From the NCBI RefSeq assembly GCF_022678485.1, contig NZ_JALBYP010000021.1, positions 186,001 to 250,000 on the forward strand: a stretch of 64,000 nt of DNA, given 5' to 3'. The notes beneath the pieces were generated by a model. That model was not told the origin of the DNA. It did not search any database and worked only from the letters and a program-made list of their open reading frames with translations. The stretch comes from Aliiroseovarius sediminis (GTDB lineage Bacteria; Pseudomonadota; Alphaproteobacteria; Rhodobacterales; Rhodobacteraceae). Positions 9,311-16,745 of this stretch are shown one piece after another. The stretch's first letter is position 1. Each line of letters starts with the position of its first letter. The position numbers and the translations under genes were made by a program.

Positions 9311-9934
9311 TCAGCTTAACATGCCGAAATTGTGCAGTCCGTCCAAGATGAACTGAACCGCCAAGGCTGCCAAAAGCATCCCCAACACGCGGGTCACGAT
9401 CTTGATCCCGGTTTCGCGCAGCATATGCTCCAGCAGGGATGCGATGTTGAACATCAAGAAGGTGATCAGCAAGACCAGCGTCATTGCGATCAGCGCAAGC
9501 GTCACGCCCGAAAACCCATCCCCCTGGCCGGACAACAGGATCATCGTAGCAATTGATCCCGGTCCGGCCAAGAGCGGCATGGCCAGCGGGAAAACCGAAG
9601 GATCATCTTCGCTTTCGACGCCTTCCTCACTTTGATCCTTGCGCCGCTGCGTGCGGCGTTCAAACAACATGTCCAGCGCCAGCAATAGCAATAGAATACC
9701 ACCGGAAATGCGGAACGCAGGCATCGAGATGCCAAGCGAGCCCAAAACATTTTCACCCAGAAACGCGAACAGAACCAACAAAACGCCCGCAATCAAGCAG
9801 GCGCGCAATGCAATCGACCGTCGTTCCTGCGCTGTTTTGCCCTGTGTCAGAGCAATAAAAAGCGGCAAGATGCCAATGGGGTCCATCACCACGAAAAGCG
9901 TGACAAATGCGGGAATGAAAACATCAAGATCCAA
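9311..9934 (-). CDS. MarC family integral membrane protein
   Basis: A polytopic membrane protein of the MarC/UPF0056 family with about six helices and the family hallmark FVVMDPIGILPLFIAL near the N-terminus; the function of the family is not established. An upstream ATG at 9979 would add a charged Arg/Lys segment and lie within the end of the ABC-F gene; a TTG at 9934, three bases after that gene's stop and preceded by AAGG, gives the compact family start (M)DLDVFIPAF, so I prefer it (207 residues). A short acidic loop around residues 115-130 splits the helices. Confidence 0.85.
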   Translation of the reverse strand: MDLDVFIPAFVTLFVVMDPIGILPLFIALTQGKTAQERRSIALRACLIAGVLLVLFAFLGENVLGSLGISMPAFRISGGILLLLLALDMLFERRTQRRKDQSEEGVESEDDPSVFPLAMPLLAGPGSIATMILLSGQGDGFSGVTLALIAMTLVLLITFLMFNIASLLEHMLRETGIKIVTRVLGMLLAALAVQFILDGLHNFGMLS

Positions 9935-9936
9935 GT

Positions 9937-11793
9937 TTAACCTTCGGCTTTCTCTAACTTTCCCTGCGCGCGCAGCCAAAGTTCTTCGGCCCGGTCCAGT
10001 GCCTCGTGCACCTCGGCGTGTTTCTTTTGCCAGACAACGACCTCGTCCTTGCGCTCGGGTTCATAGATTGCGGGGTCGCCCAGTTTTGCGTCCAGCTTGT
10101 CGCGCATCGCCTCCAGCTTTTCAACCCGTGCTTCGGCTTTTCGCAGCTCGGACCGCAAGGCAAGGATCGTGTCACGGTCGGCGCGCTTGGAAGTGGCGGG
10201 GGCGGGTTTCACCTTGGCTGGTTTCCTGTCCTCATCCGCTGTTAGAAGCATCTTTCGGTAATCGTCCAGATCGCCCTCGAACGGGGCGACGCCACCCTTG
10301 TTCACCAGCCACAGCCGGTCGGCCACCAGCCCCAACAGGTGCATGTCGTGGCTGACCAGAACGACCGCGCCGGTATAAGCTGTCAGCGCCTCGACCAACG
10401 CCTCGCGGCTTTCGATGTCCAGGTGGTTGGTCGGCTCGTCAAGGATCAACAGATGCGGCGCGTCCAGCGTTGCCAGCAGCAGCGTCAACCGCGCTTTCTG
10501 GCCGCCTGACAGCCGGGCCACCACAGTTTCCGCCTGATCGGCCCCCAGCCCGAAGCCTGCCAGCCGCGCGCGATGGCGACCGGGCAGTTCGTTGGGGCGC
10601 AGACGGCGCAGGTGGTCGATGGGGGTTTCATCTTCGTAAAGTTCGTCCATCTGGTGCTGGGCGAAATAGCCGATGCGTAGCTTGGATGACTTGGTCATGC
10701 GTCCGCTCATCAGGGGCAGACGATCGGCCAACAGCTTTGACAAGGTGGATTTGCCCTGACCGTTCTTGCCCAAAAGCGCGATCCGGTCGTCCTGATCAAT
10801 GCGCAGGTCCATCCGCGACAGAATGGTGGTGTCACCATAGCCGCAGGATGCGCCCTCCATATTGATGATCGGGGGCGACAGTTCCTCGGGCTCGGGAAAG
10901 CTGAACGCCTTCAACGCGGCCTCTTGCGGGGTCGAGATGGTCTTGAGCTTCTCGATCATCTTCAGCCGAGATTGGGCTTGCACGGCCTTCGACGCCTTCG
11001 CGCGGAACCGGTCCACGAAACTCTGAAGATGGGCGCGGCGGGCTTCCACCTTTCGGTTTTCACTTTCCGCCACGGCCAAACGCGCCGCGCGGGTTTCGGC
11101 GAAGCGATCATAGGGGCCTTGGTAAAGCGTCAGCTTCTTGTCTTCGAGGTGCAGGATCGCACCAACCGAGCGGTTCAGAAGCCCGCGGTCGTGGCTGATG
11201 ATCAGGACCGTGTGGGGATAGCGTGTCAGGTATTGCTCCAGCCAAAGCGCACCTTCAAGGTCCAGATAGTTGGTCGGTTCGTCCAGCAGCAAAAGATCAG
11301 GCTGGGCAAACAATACGGCAGCCAACGCCACACGCATCCGCCATCCACCGGAAAAATCGGCACAGGGCAGGGCGTGCTGGTGATCGTCGAACCCCAGCCC
11401 CTTGAGGATGGATGATGCCCGCGCCTCGGCGCTCCAGGCGTCGATATCGGTCAACCGGGTCTGAATATCGGCAATGCGTGTTGCGTCGCTGGCGGTCTCG
11501 GCCTCGTCCATCAGGGCGGCACGCTCGGTGTCGGCGGCCAGCACCGTGTCCAGAAGCGACGTTTGCGAGGCCGGAACCTCCTGCGCCACCCCCCCGATCC
11601 GTGCGCCCTTTGGCACCGAAATTTCACCCGATTCCAAAGATAACTCGCCCCGGATCAGGCGAAACAACGTGGTCTTTCCGGTGCCATTTCGCCCCACAAG
11701 ACCAACCTTGTGACCATCAGGAATGGTGGCCGAGGCGCCTTCGAACAGCGGGCGGCCTTCGACGGCATAAGTGATGTCTGAAATGCGTAACAT
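9937..11793 (-). CDS. ABC-F family ATPase (Uup/YheS-like)
   Basis: Soluble duplicated ABC ATPase of the ABC-F class, whose characterised members act on the ribosome rather than in transport. The 618 residues contain two nucleotide-binding domains: Walker A GRNGTGKTT near 35-43 with signature FSGGW, and Walker A GKNGQGKST near 343-351 with signature LSGGQ; each has LLLDEPTN or LILDEPTN. A basic linker lies between the domains, and a C-terminal coiled coil of about 75 residues follows, as in Uup/YheS members that also bind nucleic acid. I cannot assign it to one subfamily. It lies directly upstream of marC. Confidence 0.93.
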   Translation of the reverse strand: MLRISDITYAVEGRPLFEGASATIPDGHKVGLVGRNGTGKTTLFRLIRGELSLESGEISVPKGARIGGVAQEVPASQTSLLDTVLAADTERAALMDEAETASDATRIADIQTRLTDIDAWSAEARASSILKGLGFDDHQHALPCADFSGGWRMRVALAAVLFAQPDLLLLDEPTNYLDLEGALWLEQYLTRYPHTVLIISHDRGLLNRSVGAILHLEDKKLTLYQGPYDRFAETRAARLAVAESENRKVEARRAHLQSFVDRFRAKASKAVQAQSRLKMIEKLKTISTPQEAALKAFSFPEPEELSPPIINMEGASCGYGDTTILSRMDLRIDQDDRIALLGKNGQGKSTLSKLLADRLPLMSGRMTKSSKLRIGYFAQHQMDELYEDETPIDHLRRLRPNELPGRHRARLAGFGLGADQAETVVARLSGGQKARLTLLLATLDAPHLLILDEPTNHLDIESREALVEALTAYTGAVVLVSHDMHLLGLVADRLWLVNKGGVAPFEGDLDDYRKMLLTADEDRKPAKVKPAPATSKRADRDTILALRSELRKAEARVEKLEAMRDKLDAKLGDPAIYEPERKDEVVVWQKKHAEVHEALDRAEELWLRAQGKLEKAEG

Positions 11794-11848
11794 GCGTGGC
11801 GCATACCAGAGCCACCAAGCCGGCGCCAGACGCCCGACGCCGAATTTC

Positions 11849-12142
11849 TTAGTTCAACAGCGTTTCAATGCCGTCAGCCTCGAATGTCGCGAAACCGACC
11901 ATCGGGCTGTCGCCATCGTACGAAAAGACGAAAACGTGGATTTGTTCATGCAGAATAGACGCCCGGCAGAACGCGTTTTCCTGCGCAAGGCTGTCCGGGC
12001 AGTTTTCAAGATCGATATGCGGAACGGCCGCTTCAAATTGTTCATATGTAAGTTGCGCCGGTGTTTGCTCTGCGGTGGCTGTCACCGGAAACAGGGCGGC
12101 GGCTGACAGCATGGCGGCAGCGGCGGAGCGAATGATTGACAT
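11849..12142 (-). CDS. Small secreted protein of unknown function
   Basis: 97 residues with a clear Sec signal peptide (hydrophobic AAAAMLSAAALFPV, predicted cleavage after ATA or AEQ around residue 24). The mature part is acidic, contains two cysteines (in NCPDS and FCRAS) that could form a disulfide, and ends with a hydrophobic strand-rich segment. I recognise no family. A GGAACT-like ribosome-binding site precedes ATG 12142. It is a single gene on the minus strand, divergent from ndk. Confidence 0.7.
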   Translation of the reverse strand: MSIIRSAAAAMLSAAALFPVTATAEQTPAQLTYEQFEAAVPHIDLENCPDSLAQENAFCRASILHEQIHVFVFSYDGDSPMVGFATFEADGIETLLN

Positions 12143-12422
12143 GAGAGTTCCTTTTCTGGAGTGGAATCGCGAAATGCTTACAGAAAAAGTCAGGCATAAG
12201 GCAAGCTAAAACTTACTGAAACAGTCGGATATACTTTCGGTGGGCAAATACCTCGTATGTCGGGGTAATTGGTTGGGCCAGATGAGCGGCCCAAGTTCGC
12301 GCCATGCAGCATCAATCGCCACTTTTCAAAACCCCAAGCCCATGCTACGGGAGCCGCAACTAACACGCGCGGGGGGCTGTCATGGGCAGCGTCCCCGCGC
12401 CCCAAAACGCAAAAGGATCAAC

Positions 12423-12845
12423 ATGGCCATTCAACGCACGTTCTCGATCATCAAACCCGATGCCACCAAACGCAACCTGACCGGTGCGATCAACGCCAAG
12501 ATCGAAGCCGCGGGCCTGCGCATCATCGCGCAGAAACGCATCCACATGACCCAGTCTCAGGCCGAAACCTTCTATGGCGTCCACAAAGAACGCCCCTTCT
12601 TCGGCGAATTGGTGGAATTCATGATCTCGGAACCGGTCGTCGTTCAGGTGTTGGAAGGCGAAAACGCGATCAAAGCCTATCGTGATGTGATGGGCGCGAC
12701 CAACCCGGCAGACGCGGACGAAGGCACGATCCGTAAAGAATTCGCCGAGTCCGTCGGAGAAAACTCGGTCCACGGCTCGGACGCGCCGGAAACCGCCAAA
12801 GAAGAAATCGCTTACTTCTTCTCGGGTCTTGAACTGGTCGGCTAA
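12423..12845 (+). CDS. ndk: Nucleoside diphosphate kinase
   Basis: Transfers the gamma phosphate between nucleoside triphosphates and diphosphates through a phosphohistidine. The 140-residue protein has normal length; the active-site histidine is H117 within the N-S-V-H-G-S-D motif. The start [14 protein letters not shown] is the family N-terminus; the longer frame that opens at 12240 is not needed. An AAAGGATC ribosome-binding site precedes the ATG. It is monocistronic, with a strong terminator 33 bp downstream. Confidence 0.98.
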   Translation: MAIQRTFSIIKPDATKRNLTGAINAKIEAAGLRIIAQKRIHMTQSQAETFYGVHKERPFFGELVEFMISEPVVVQVLEGENAIKAYRDVMGATNPADADEGTIRKEFAESVGENSVHGSDAPETAKEEIAYFFSGLELVG

Positions 12846-12877
12846 GCGGCGCCGTCAAAATGACAAAAGATGACGAT

Positions 12878-12910
12878 AGGCCGTCCGAAGAAAATCGGGC
12901 GGCCTTTTTC
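12878..12910 (+). terminator. Rho-independent terminator of ndk
   Basis: An 11-bp stem (12878-12888 pairs with 12895-12905, one G-T wobble), a 6-base AGAAAA loop and a run of T at 12905-12909. It lies 33 bp after the ndk stop. Confidence 0.9.
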
Positions 12911-12925
12911 CTTCACCTGTCTTTT

Positions 12926-12981
12926 TCTGGCTGAAAATATCTTGGGGCGAGCGGCCTTGGTCGCGAGGGGCAGCGCCCCAT
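12926..12981. repeat. Dispersed palindromic extragenic element, copy A
   Basis: Between ndk and the convergent TfoX-like gene. It reads TCTGGCTGAAAATATCTTGG, then a GCGGCC-TT-GGTCGC hairpin, then GGGGCAGCGCCCC (13-base hairpin with a 3-base loop). Its reverse complement matches the element at 42358-42420 in the same order: GC-rich hairpin, second hairpin, then (A/G)GATATTTT-AGCCAGA. This suggests a REP-like family in this genome. Confidence 0.65.
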
Positions 12982-13002
12982 AGGCTCACATAGTGAGCTA
13001 TC

Positions 13003-13344
13003 TCAAAGGTTCGGGTTTTTTAGCACCCCGATCTCATCCAAGATCGCTTCCATCTTGTCTTCCGGCGGCTTGTTCGCACTCGCTTCGGCCTTTAGTGCAT
13101 CAAACCGCGCACGCAATTCGACTTTTTCTTTGCCCTTGCAGTCGTTCCACGGGCGGCCCTGCAACCCCATGACCATGGCGTAATAGCCGATAAAGTGAGG
13201 TTGCGAACCCGCCGCCAACAGCCGACGGTAGCCCTCATCAGCGCCCAAGTCTCGCAGTTCATGCGCCGTGTGAATGCCAGCCCGTGCGAAAGATGCATCC
13301 GACGCTGGCCCAAGATTGCGTATGGACGAAACAGGATCAGTCAT
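13003..13344 (-). CDS. TfoX C-terminal-domain protein
   Basis: A 113-residue protein corresponding to the C-terminal (helix-hairpin-helix-like) half of TfoX/Sxy. The motif NLGPASDASFARAGI near residues 10-24 and the DLGADEGYRRLL region are typical of the family; the N-terminal TfoX domain is absent. Full TfoX/Sxy proteins regulate competence in gammaproteobacteria; stand-alone C-terminal domains have no established role. The tail after residue 65 (W-N-D-C-K-G-K-E-K) is basic. It is convergent with ndk. Confidence 0.8.
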   Translation of the reverse strand: MTDPVSSIRNLGPASDASFARAGIHTAHELRDLGADEGYRRLLAAGSQPHFIGYYAMVMGLQGRPWNDCKGKEKVELRARFDALKAEASANKPPEDKMEAILDEIGVLKNPNL

Positions 13345-13851
13345 GATCCCAATTTAAGCGTGTTGCTCAACCGTGAAAACCCGTCAGATACTGGCCCAGT
13401 CCGTGAACACCACAGCGGGCGTTTCCGGTTCCTCGGTTTTGGTTCTATCTGTTTTCGGCGGTGTTTGCTGTCGAAGATAACGAACGACACGTTGTGGTGT
13501 TTTAATCTGTTTTATCTGTGACTTATATACCATTTCCCCACTCCAGTTATTCGGTTCGCGCCTGAATATGACGCACCATTTTCCCCACCAGAGATCTTTC
13601 GATATGAACACGTTAACAGATTATGAACCTTAGGTCGCGAACAAAAGTTTCACAATTGTGTTGTATATTGAAACATTGTGGCGCATTGGTCACGATTTTT
13701 TGCAGCGTCGCGGCGTCGCGCAGGAGGGTGGTCGGCCCTTACACACGCCAAGGCTGAGGACAGTCGTGAAGACCCCCCGCACGCTTTTGGAACCCCCTCC
13801 GCTTTCGCGCGTTGCATCAATAACCGTCACAATAAGGAAAGGAGTACGGTC
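13345..13851. other. 507-bp gap, AT-richer than its surroundings
   Basis: Noticeably lower in GC than the flanking genes between 13480 and 13680. It holds one doubtful short minus-strand ORF (13384-13533, listed separately) and an AT-rich stretch around 13600-13680 that could carry promoters for the small membrane protein at 13852. I see no terminator, tRNA-like fold or obvious repeat. Confidence 0.5.
13384..13533 (-). CDS. Possible 49-residue small protein (doubtful)
   Basis: ATG 13533 is preceded by GGAG with a 7-base spacing, a good ribosome-binding site. The product starts MVYKSQIKQIKTPQR and is Lys/Gln/Arg-rich, with a Pro/Thr/Glu-rich second half and no signal peptide or membrane helix. 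Codon third positions are far less GC-rich than in the neighbours, so it may be noncoding or recently acquired. I recognise no family. Confidence 0.3.
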   Translation of the reverse strand: MVYKSQIKQIKTPQRVVRYLRQQTPPKTDRTKTEEPETPAVVFTDWASI

Positions 13852-14088
13852 ATGTTCAGACCTCTCCGACTTCTAATGATCGCCATATGGGTTGCCTGTG
13901 TTACCGGTACTGCGGTGGTCGTGTTTCTCAGCTTGGAATGGGTCACTTGGATTGCCTTCGCCGCTGCCGGCGTGCTGGGGCTGGTCATTGGCGTCCCCGC
14001 CGGGATTTGGAGTGCACGGGCTATCAAGCGGGATGATCCGAACTGGCCTCCTAAAAGAAGACGTGTCCCGCGCAAGACGGGACCTTAG
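13852..14088 (+). CDS. Small two-helix membrane protein of unknown function
   Basis: 78 residues: two hydrophobic helices at about 5-27 and 31-53, then a strongly basic cytoplasmic tail (RRRVPRK) ending at residue 78. The start is supported by AAGGAAAGGAG upstream of ATG 13852. By the positive-inside rule both termini are cytoplasmic. An inverted repeat at the very end of the coding region (14065-14070 with 14078-14083), followed by TTAGTTT, may act as its terminator. I recognise no family. Confidence 0.7.
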   Translation: MFRPLRLLMIAIWVACVTGTAVVVFLSLEWVTWIAFAAAGVLGLVIGVPAGIWSARAIKRDDPNWPPKRRRVPRKTGP

Positions 14089-14432
14089 TTTGGGCTGAAA
14101 TGCCGGCGGATTGCGAGGGCAGCGCCCGGTCGCGCAACCGTGATTTCGCACAACTGCCATCTCTCACGGTAGCGTGGCTCTATAACCCAATTTATATGAG
14201 CTCGAAGTGATCTGCCAGATTTTCCGGCGACTTGACGTTCGGTCTGGGCAAGTTAGCAGCCAGAGAGAGGGCGCACCGGTTCGGATCGCACAACCATCGC
14301 TTAACCAAGGGCAGGCTTCTGCGTTACGGGCAGGGCGCATGGTTCTGCGTGGGTTAAAAGCTTGCGCGAATTTCCACTGGTCCTTTCCCTGCAATTCATG
14401 TCTACCTGAGGTTTCGACAAAGACAGGAAGGA
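14089..14432. other. 344-bp gap upstream of the HlyD-type gene
   Basis: Contains GGGCAGCGCCC at about 14118-14128, which resembles one arm of the extragenic repeat copy A but without its ATATTTT arm, and an AT-rich stretch near 14178-14198. A minus-strand ORF here has no ribosome-binding site and unnatural composition, so I treat it as noise. The promoter of the efflux pair should lie in this gap, but I cannot place it. Confidence 0.5.
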
Positions 14433-15569
14433 ATGACAGTGCGTGAGCCACAAGCCTCTGCGACCGGCCAGACCCCGACCACAACCGACGCCGCCGATCA
14501 GGCCAGCAACCCCGCCAAGGCGATCTCCGTGATCGTTATTGTGCTATTGCTCGCGATGACAGTGGTCTATGCGCTGAGCGATCGTTTGGCGCCGTCTACA
14601 TCACGCGGAGTTATTGCCGCCCATGTCGTGCAGGTCGCGCCCAAGGTCTCGGGCGAGGTGACAGAGGTGCATGTTATGGACGATGCCGTGGTGCAATCAG
14701 GCGACCCTCTGTTCACACTTGATACCCGTCCCTTCGATCTGGCGCTGGCACAGGCCGAGGCGAACCTGATGTCGACAACGCAAGGGATCAACGCCTCAAG
14801 CGCGTCGTTGGTCGCCGCACAGGCCACAGTAACCCAGGCGCGCACCGCGCTTGACACCACTCGCGCCGAGGCCGACCGCATCTTCCGTCTGGAAGAGCGC
14901 GGCATTGCATCGGCGGCGCAGGGCGACAAGGCGCGCGGGCAGGTGGCAGATGCCGAAGCCCGGTTGGCCTCGGCGCAGGCAAGCCTTGAAAGCGCACGCG
15001 AACAGCTTGGGCCCGACGGCGAGGACAACCCCGCCATCCTTGCAGCGCAGGCTCAGCTTGAGCGGGCGCAATATGACCTTGCCTCGACCACCGTGCGCGC
15101 GCCGCATTATGGCGTCGTGACCAACGTGCAACTGTCCGAGGGCCAGTTCGTCGGCGCAGGCAATCCCGCCCTGACCTTTATCGACGCGGATGCCGCCTGG
15201 GTCACGGTCGATCTGCGCGAAAACCAGTTGCAAAAGATCGAGGTCGGCGACAGCGCCAACCTGCTGTTCGACGCCGTGCCCGGACGCATTCTGGAAGGCC
15301 GCGTTCAAAGCATCGCGTGGGGCATCAATCCGGGGCGCAATGTGCAGGGCGGTCTGGTCGTGAACCAGCCGACGAACCGCTGGTTCGAACCCGCTCGCCG
15401 CATTCCCGTGCGGATCGAGTTGGCTGGCGGCATGGACGATTGGCCCCGTCCGGCGCGGGTGGGCGGCAAGGTCCACGCGGTTGTCTTTGCGGGTGGCAAG
15501 TCCAACCCCATCGCCTGGATCGCAGGCGGGCTGCAACGGGTCCGGTCCTGGACCAGCTTCCTGCACTAA
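14433..15569 (+). CDS. HlyD/EmrA-type membrane-fusion protein
   Basis: Periplasmic adaptor of an efflux or secretion pump. The 378 residues have a cytoplasmic Thr/Ala-rich N-terminus, one membrane helix (about 30-50), a biotinyl-lipoyl-like half-motif (VSGEVTEVHVMDDAVVQSGDPL near 70-92), a long alpha-hairpin with Ala/Glu/Gln-rich coiled coil (about 105-200), the second lipoyl half (VRAPHYGVVTNV) and a beta-barrel domain. GGAAGGA lies just before ATG 14433. It is followed after 18 bp by a DUF2955-like membrane gene, so the two probably form one exporter like the AaeA-AaeB pairs. Confidence 0.9.
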   Translation: MTVREPQASATGQTPTTTDAADQASNPAKAISVIVIVLLLAMTVVYALSDRLAPSTSRGVIAAHVVQVAPKVSGEVTEVHVMDDAVVQSGDPLFTLDTRPFDLALAQAEANLMSTTQGINASSASLVAAQATVTQARTALDTTRAEADRIFRLEERGIASAAQGDKARGQVADAEARLASAQASLESAREQLGPDGEDNPAILAAQAQLERAQYDLASTTVRAPHYGVVTNVQLSEGQFVGAGNPALTFIDADAAWVTVDLRENQLQKIEVGDSANLLFDAVPGRILEGRVQSIAWGINPGRNVQGGLVVNQPTNRWFEPARRIPVRIELAGGMDDWPRPARVGGKVHAVVFAGGKSNPIAWIAGGLQRVRSWTSFLH

Positions 15570-15587
15570 TCCGGGCAGGATCGCGCG

Positions 15588-16637
15588 ATGTATGTCACCC
15601 CACGTCCCAATGTGAACGAAGACCCGCTGTATGCGGTGCGCCTTGGTCTGACGGGCATGCTGGCTTATGCAGCCATCCCGATCATCAACCCGGCGCTGCC
15701 GCCCATCATTGCGGCCCTTCCCGTGGGGCTGATTGCCGCGCAGCGCAAGGCGTTCAACCCGGTCAAGATGATTGCTGCCCCGATCGTGATGATCATTCTG
15801 GTCTACGTGATGACGTGGTTCGTTGAACAGTTGCGCCCGTTGCCAGTTGTCTATGTGGGCGCGCTGTGGCTGGTTTATTTTGCGGCGTTTCGGATGATCC
15901 TGAAAACCGGCGCCCCGATGGGAATGTTGATCATCATTGTCGCGGTCCTGATGTCGGTGATGGGGATGCACGGCTCTGCCACGGTTGAGACCATGCGCGA
16001 CGGGTTCGTTCAAGCCGCGCTGGTTGCGGGGCTGATCGGGCCGCTGGTCTATCTGGTTCTGCCCGCCCGTACGACTGAAAAACACGTGGACAACCCCGTG
16101 CCCAGCCCCGGCAATATCGACATGGGCGCCGCCATCCGGGCCACCGTTTTGCTGGGTCTGTCGTTCTGGCTCTATTCGGTCATGCAACCCTCGGACATGA
16201 TGATGGCGATGGTGGCGGCGATGGTGATCGTGTTTCCCACCCGCACCGCAGTCTGGTCCGAGGCATGGCAGCGTGTGCGGGCCACGTTTTACGGCGCGTG
16301 GATTACTCTGGCTGTGCTGGCCGTGTTCACCTTCTCGCAGCACCTTTTGATCCTGCTGGGCTTGATATTCCTGTCGGGCCTGTATCTGGGCAGCAGGATG
16401 TTGGACGGACGCCACCCCAGCATGGTTTACCAATACGGCTATTCCGTGATGCTGTCGCTGGTGGCAGGGGCGTTGTCCACGCAAGACCCCACCTATGCGA
16501 CCTTCACGCGGGTCGTCCTGACCCTCGCGGGGGCGTTCACGGCTGCGTTTACCGTGGCTTTGCTGGATCTTCTAACCAACTGGCGCGGCAGCGACGCGCC
16601 GCATCCGGCGTTTTGGGACGATGCACCACACCTGTGA
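15588..16637 (+). CDS. DUF2955-like / FUSC-related inner-membrane transporter subunit
   Basis: A 349-residue integral membrane protein made of two sets of four to five helices separated by a short loop (AARTTEKHVDNP near residue 160-172), a plan shared with the DUF2955 and aromatic-acid exporter (FUSC) families. It starts MYVTPRPNVNEDPLYAVRLG, where the charged stretch before the first helix is family-like. Its pairing with the adaptor at 14433 supports an efflux function; no outer-membrane channel or regulator is adjacent and the substrate is unknown. Confidence 0.75.
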   Translation: MYVTPRPNVNEDPLYAVRLGLTGMLAYAAIPIINPALPPIIAALPVGLIAAQRKAFNPVKMIAAPIVMIILVYVMTWFVEQLRPLPVVYVGALWLVYFAAFRMILKTGAPMGMLIIIVAVLMSVMGMHGSATVETMRDGFVQAALVAGLIGPLVYLVLPARTTEKHVDNPVPSPGNIDMGAAIRATVLLGLSFWLYSVMQPSDMMMAMVAAMVIVFPTRTAVWSEAWQRVRATFYGAWITLAVLAVFTFSQHLLILLGLIFLSGLYLGSRMLDGRHPSMVYQYGYSVMLSLVAGALSTQDPTYATFTRVVLTLAGAFTAAFTVALLDLLTNWRGSDAPHPAFWDDAPHL

Positions 16638-16745
16638 CCCAGCCCGCGCCGGTGGCCTTGGTGTCGCACCCCCGGCCTTGGTGACTTGAAAGCCCATGCC
16701 GCCCGTGGTCCCCTGCGCGCCAGACGCGCGAAAGGCCAATCGAGT

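Noticed and set aside
14164-14484. 106-codon minus-strand ORF in the 14.1-14.4 kb gap
   Set aside because: No ribosome-binding site, mixed composition, and overlap with the start of the HlyD-type gene.
14796-16484. Long minus-strand frame (about 560 codons) opposite the HlyD-type and DUF2955-like genes
   Set aside because: Composition is His/Gln/Arg-rich, typical of the antisense frame of GC-rich genes. No ribosome-binding site or domain is visible, and the plus-strand genes are convincing.
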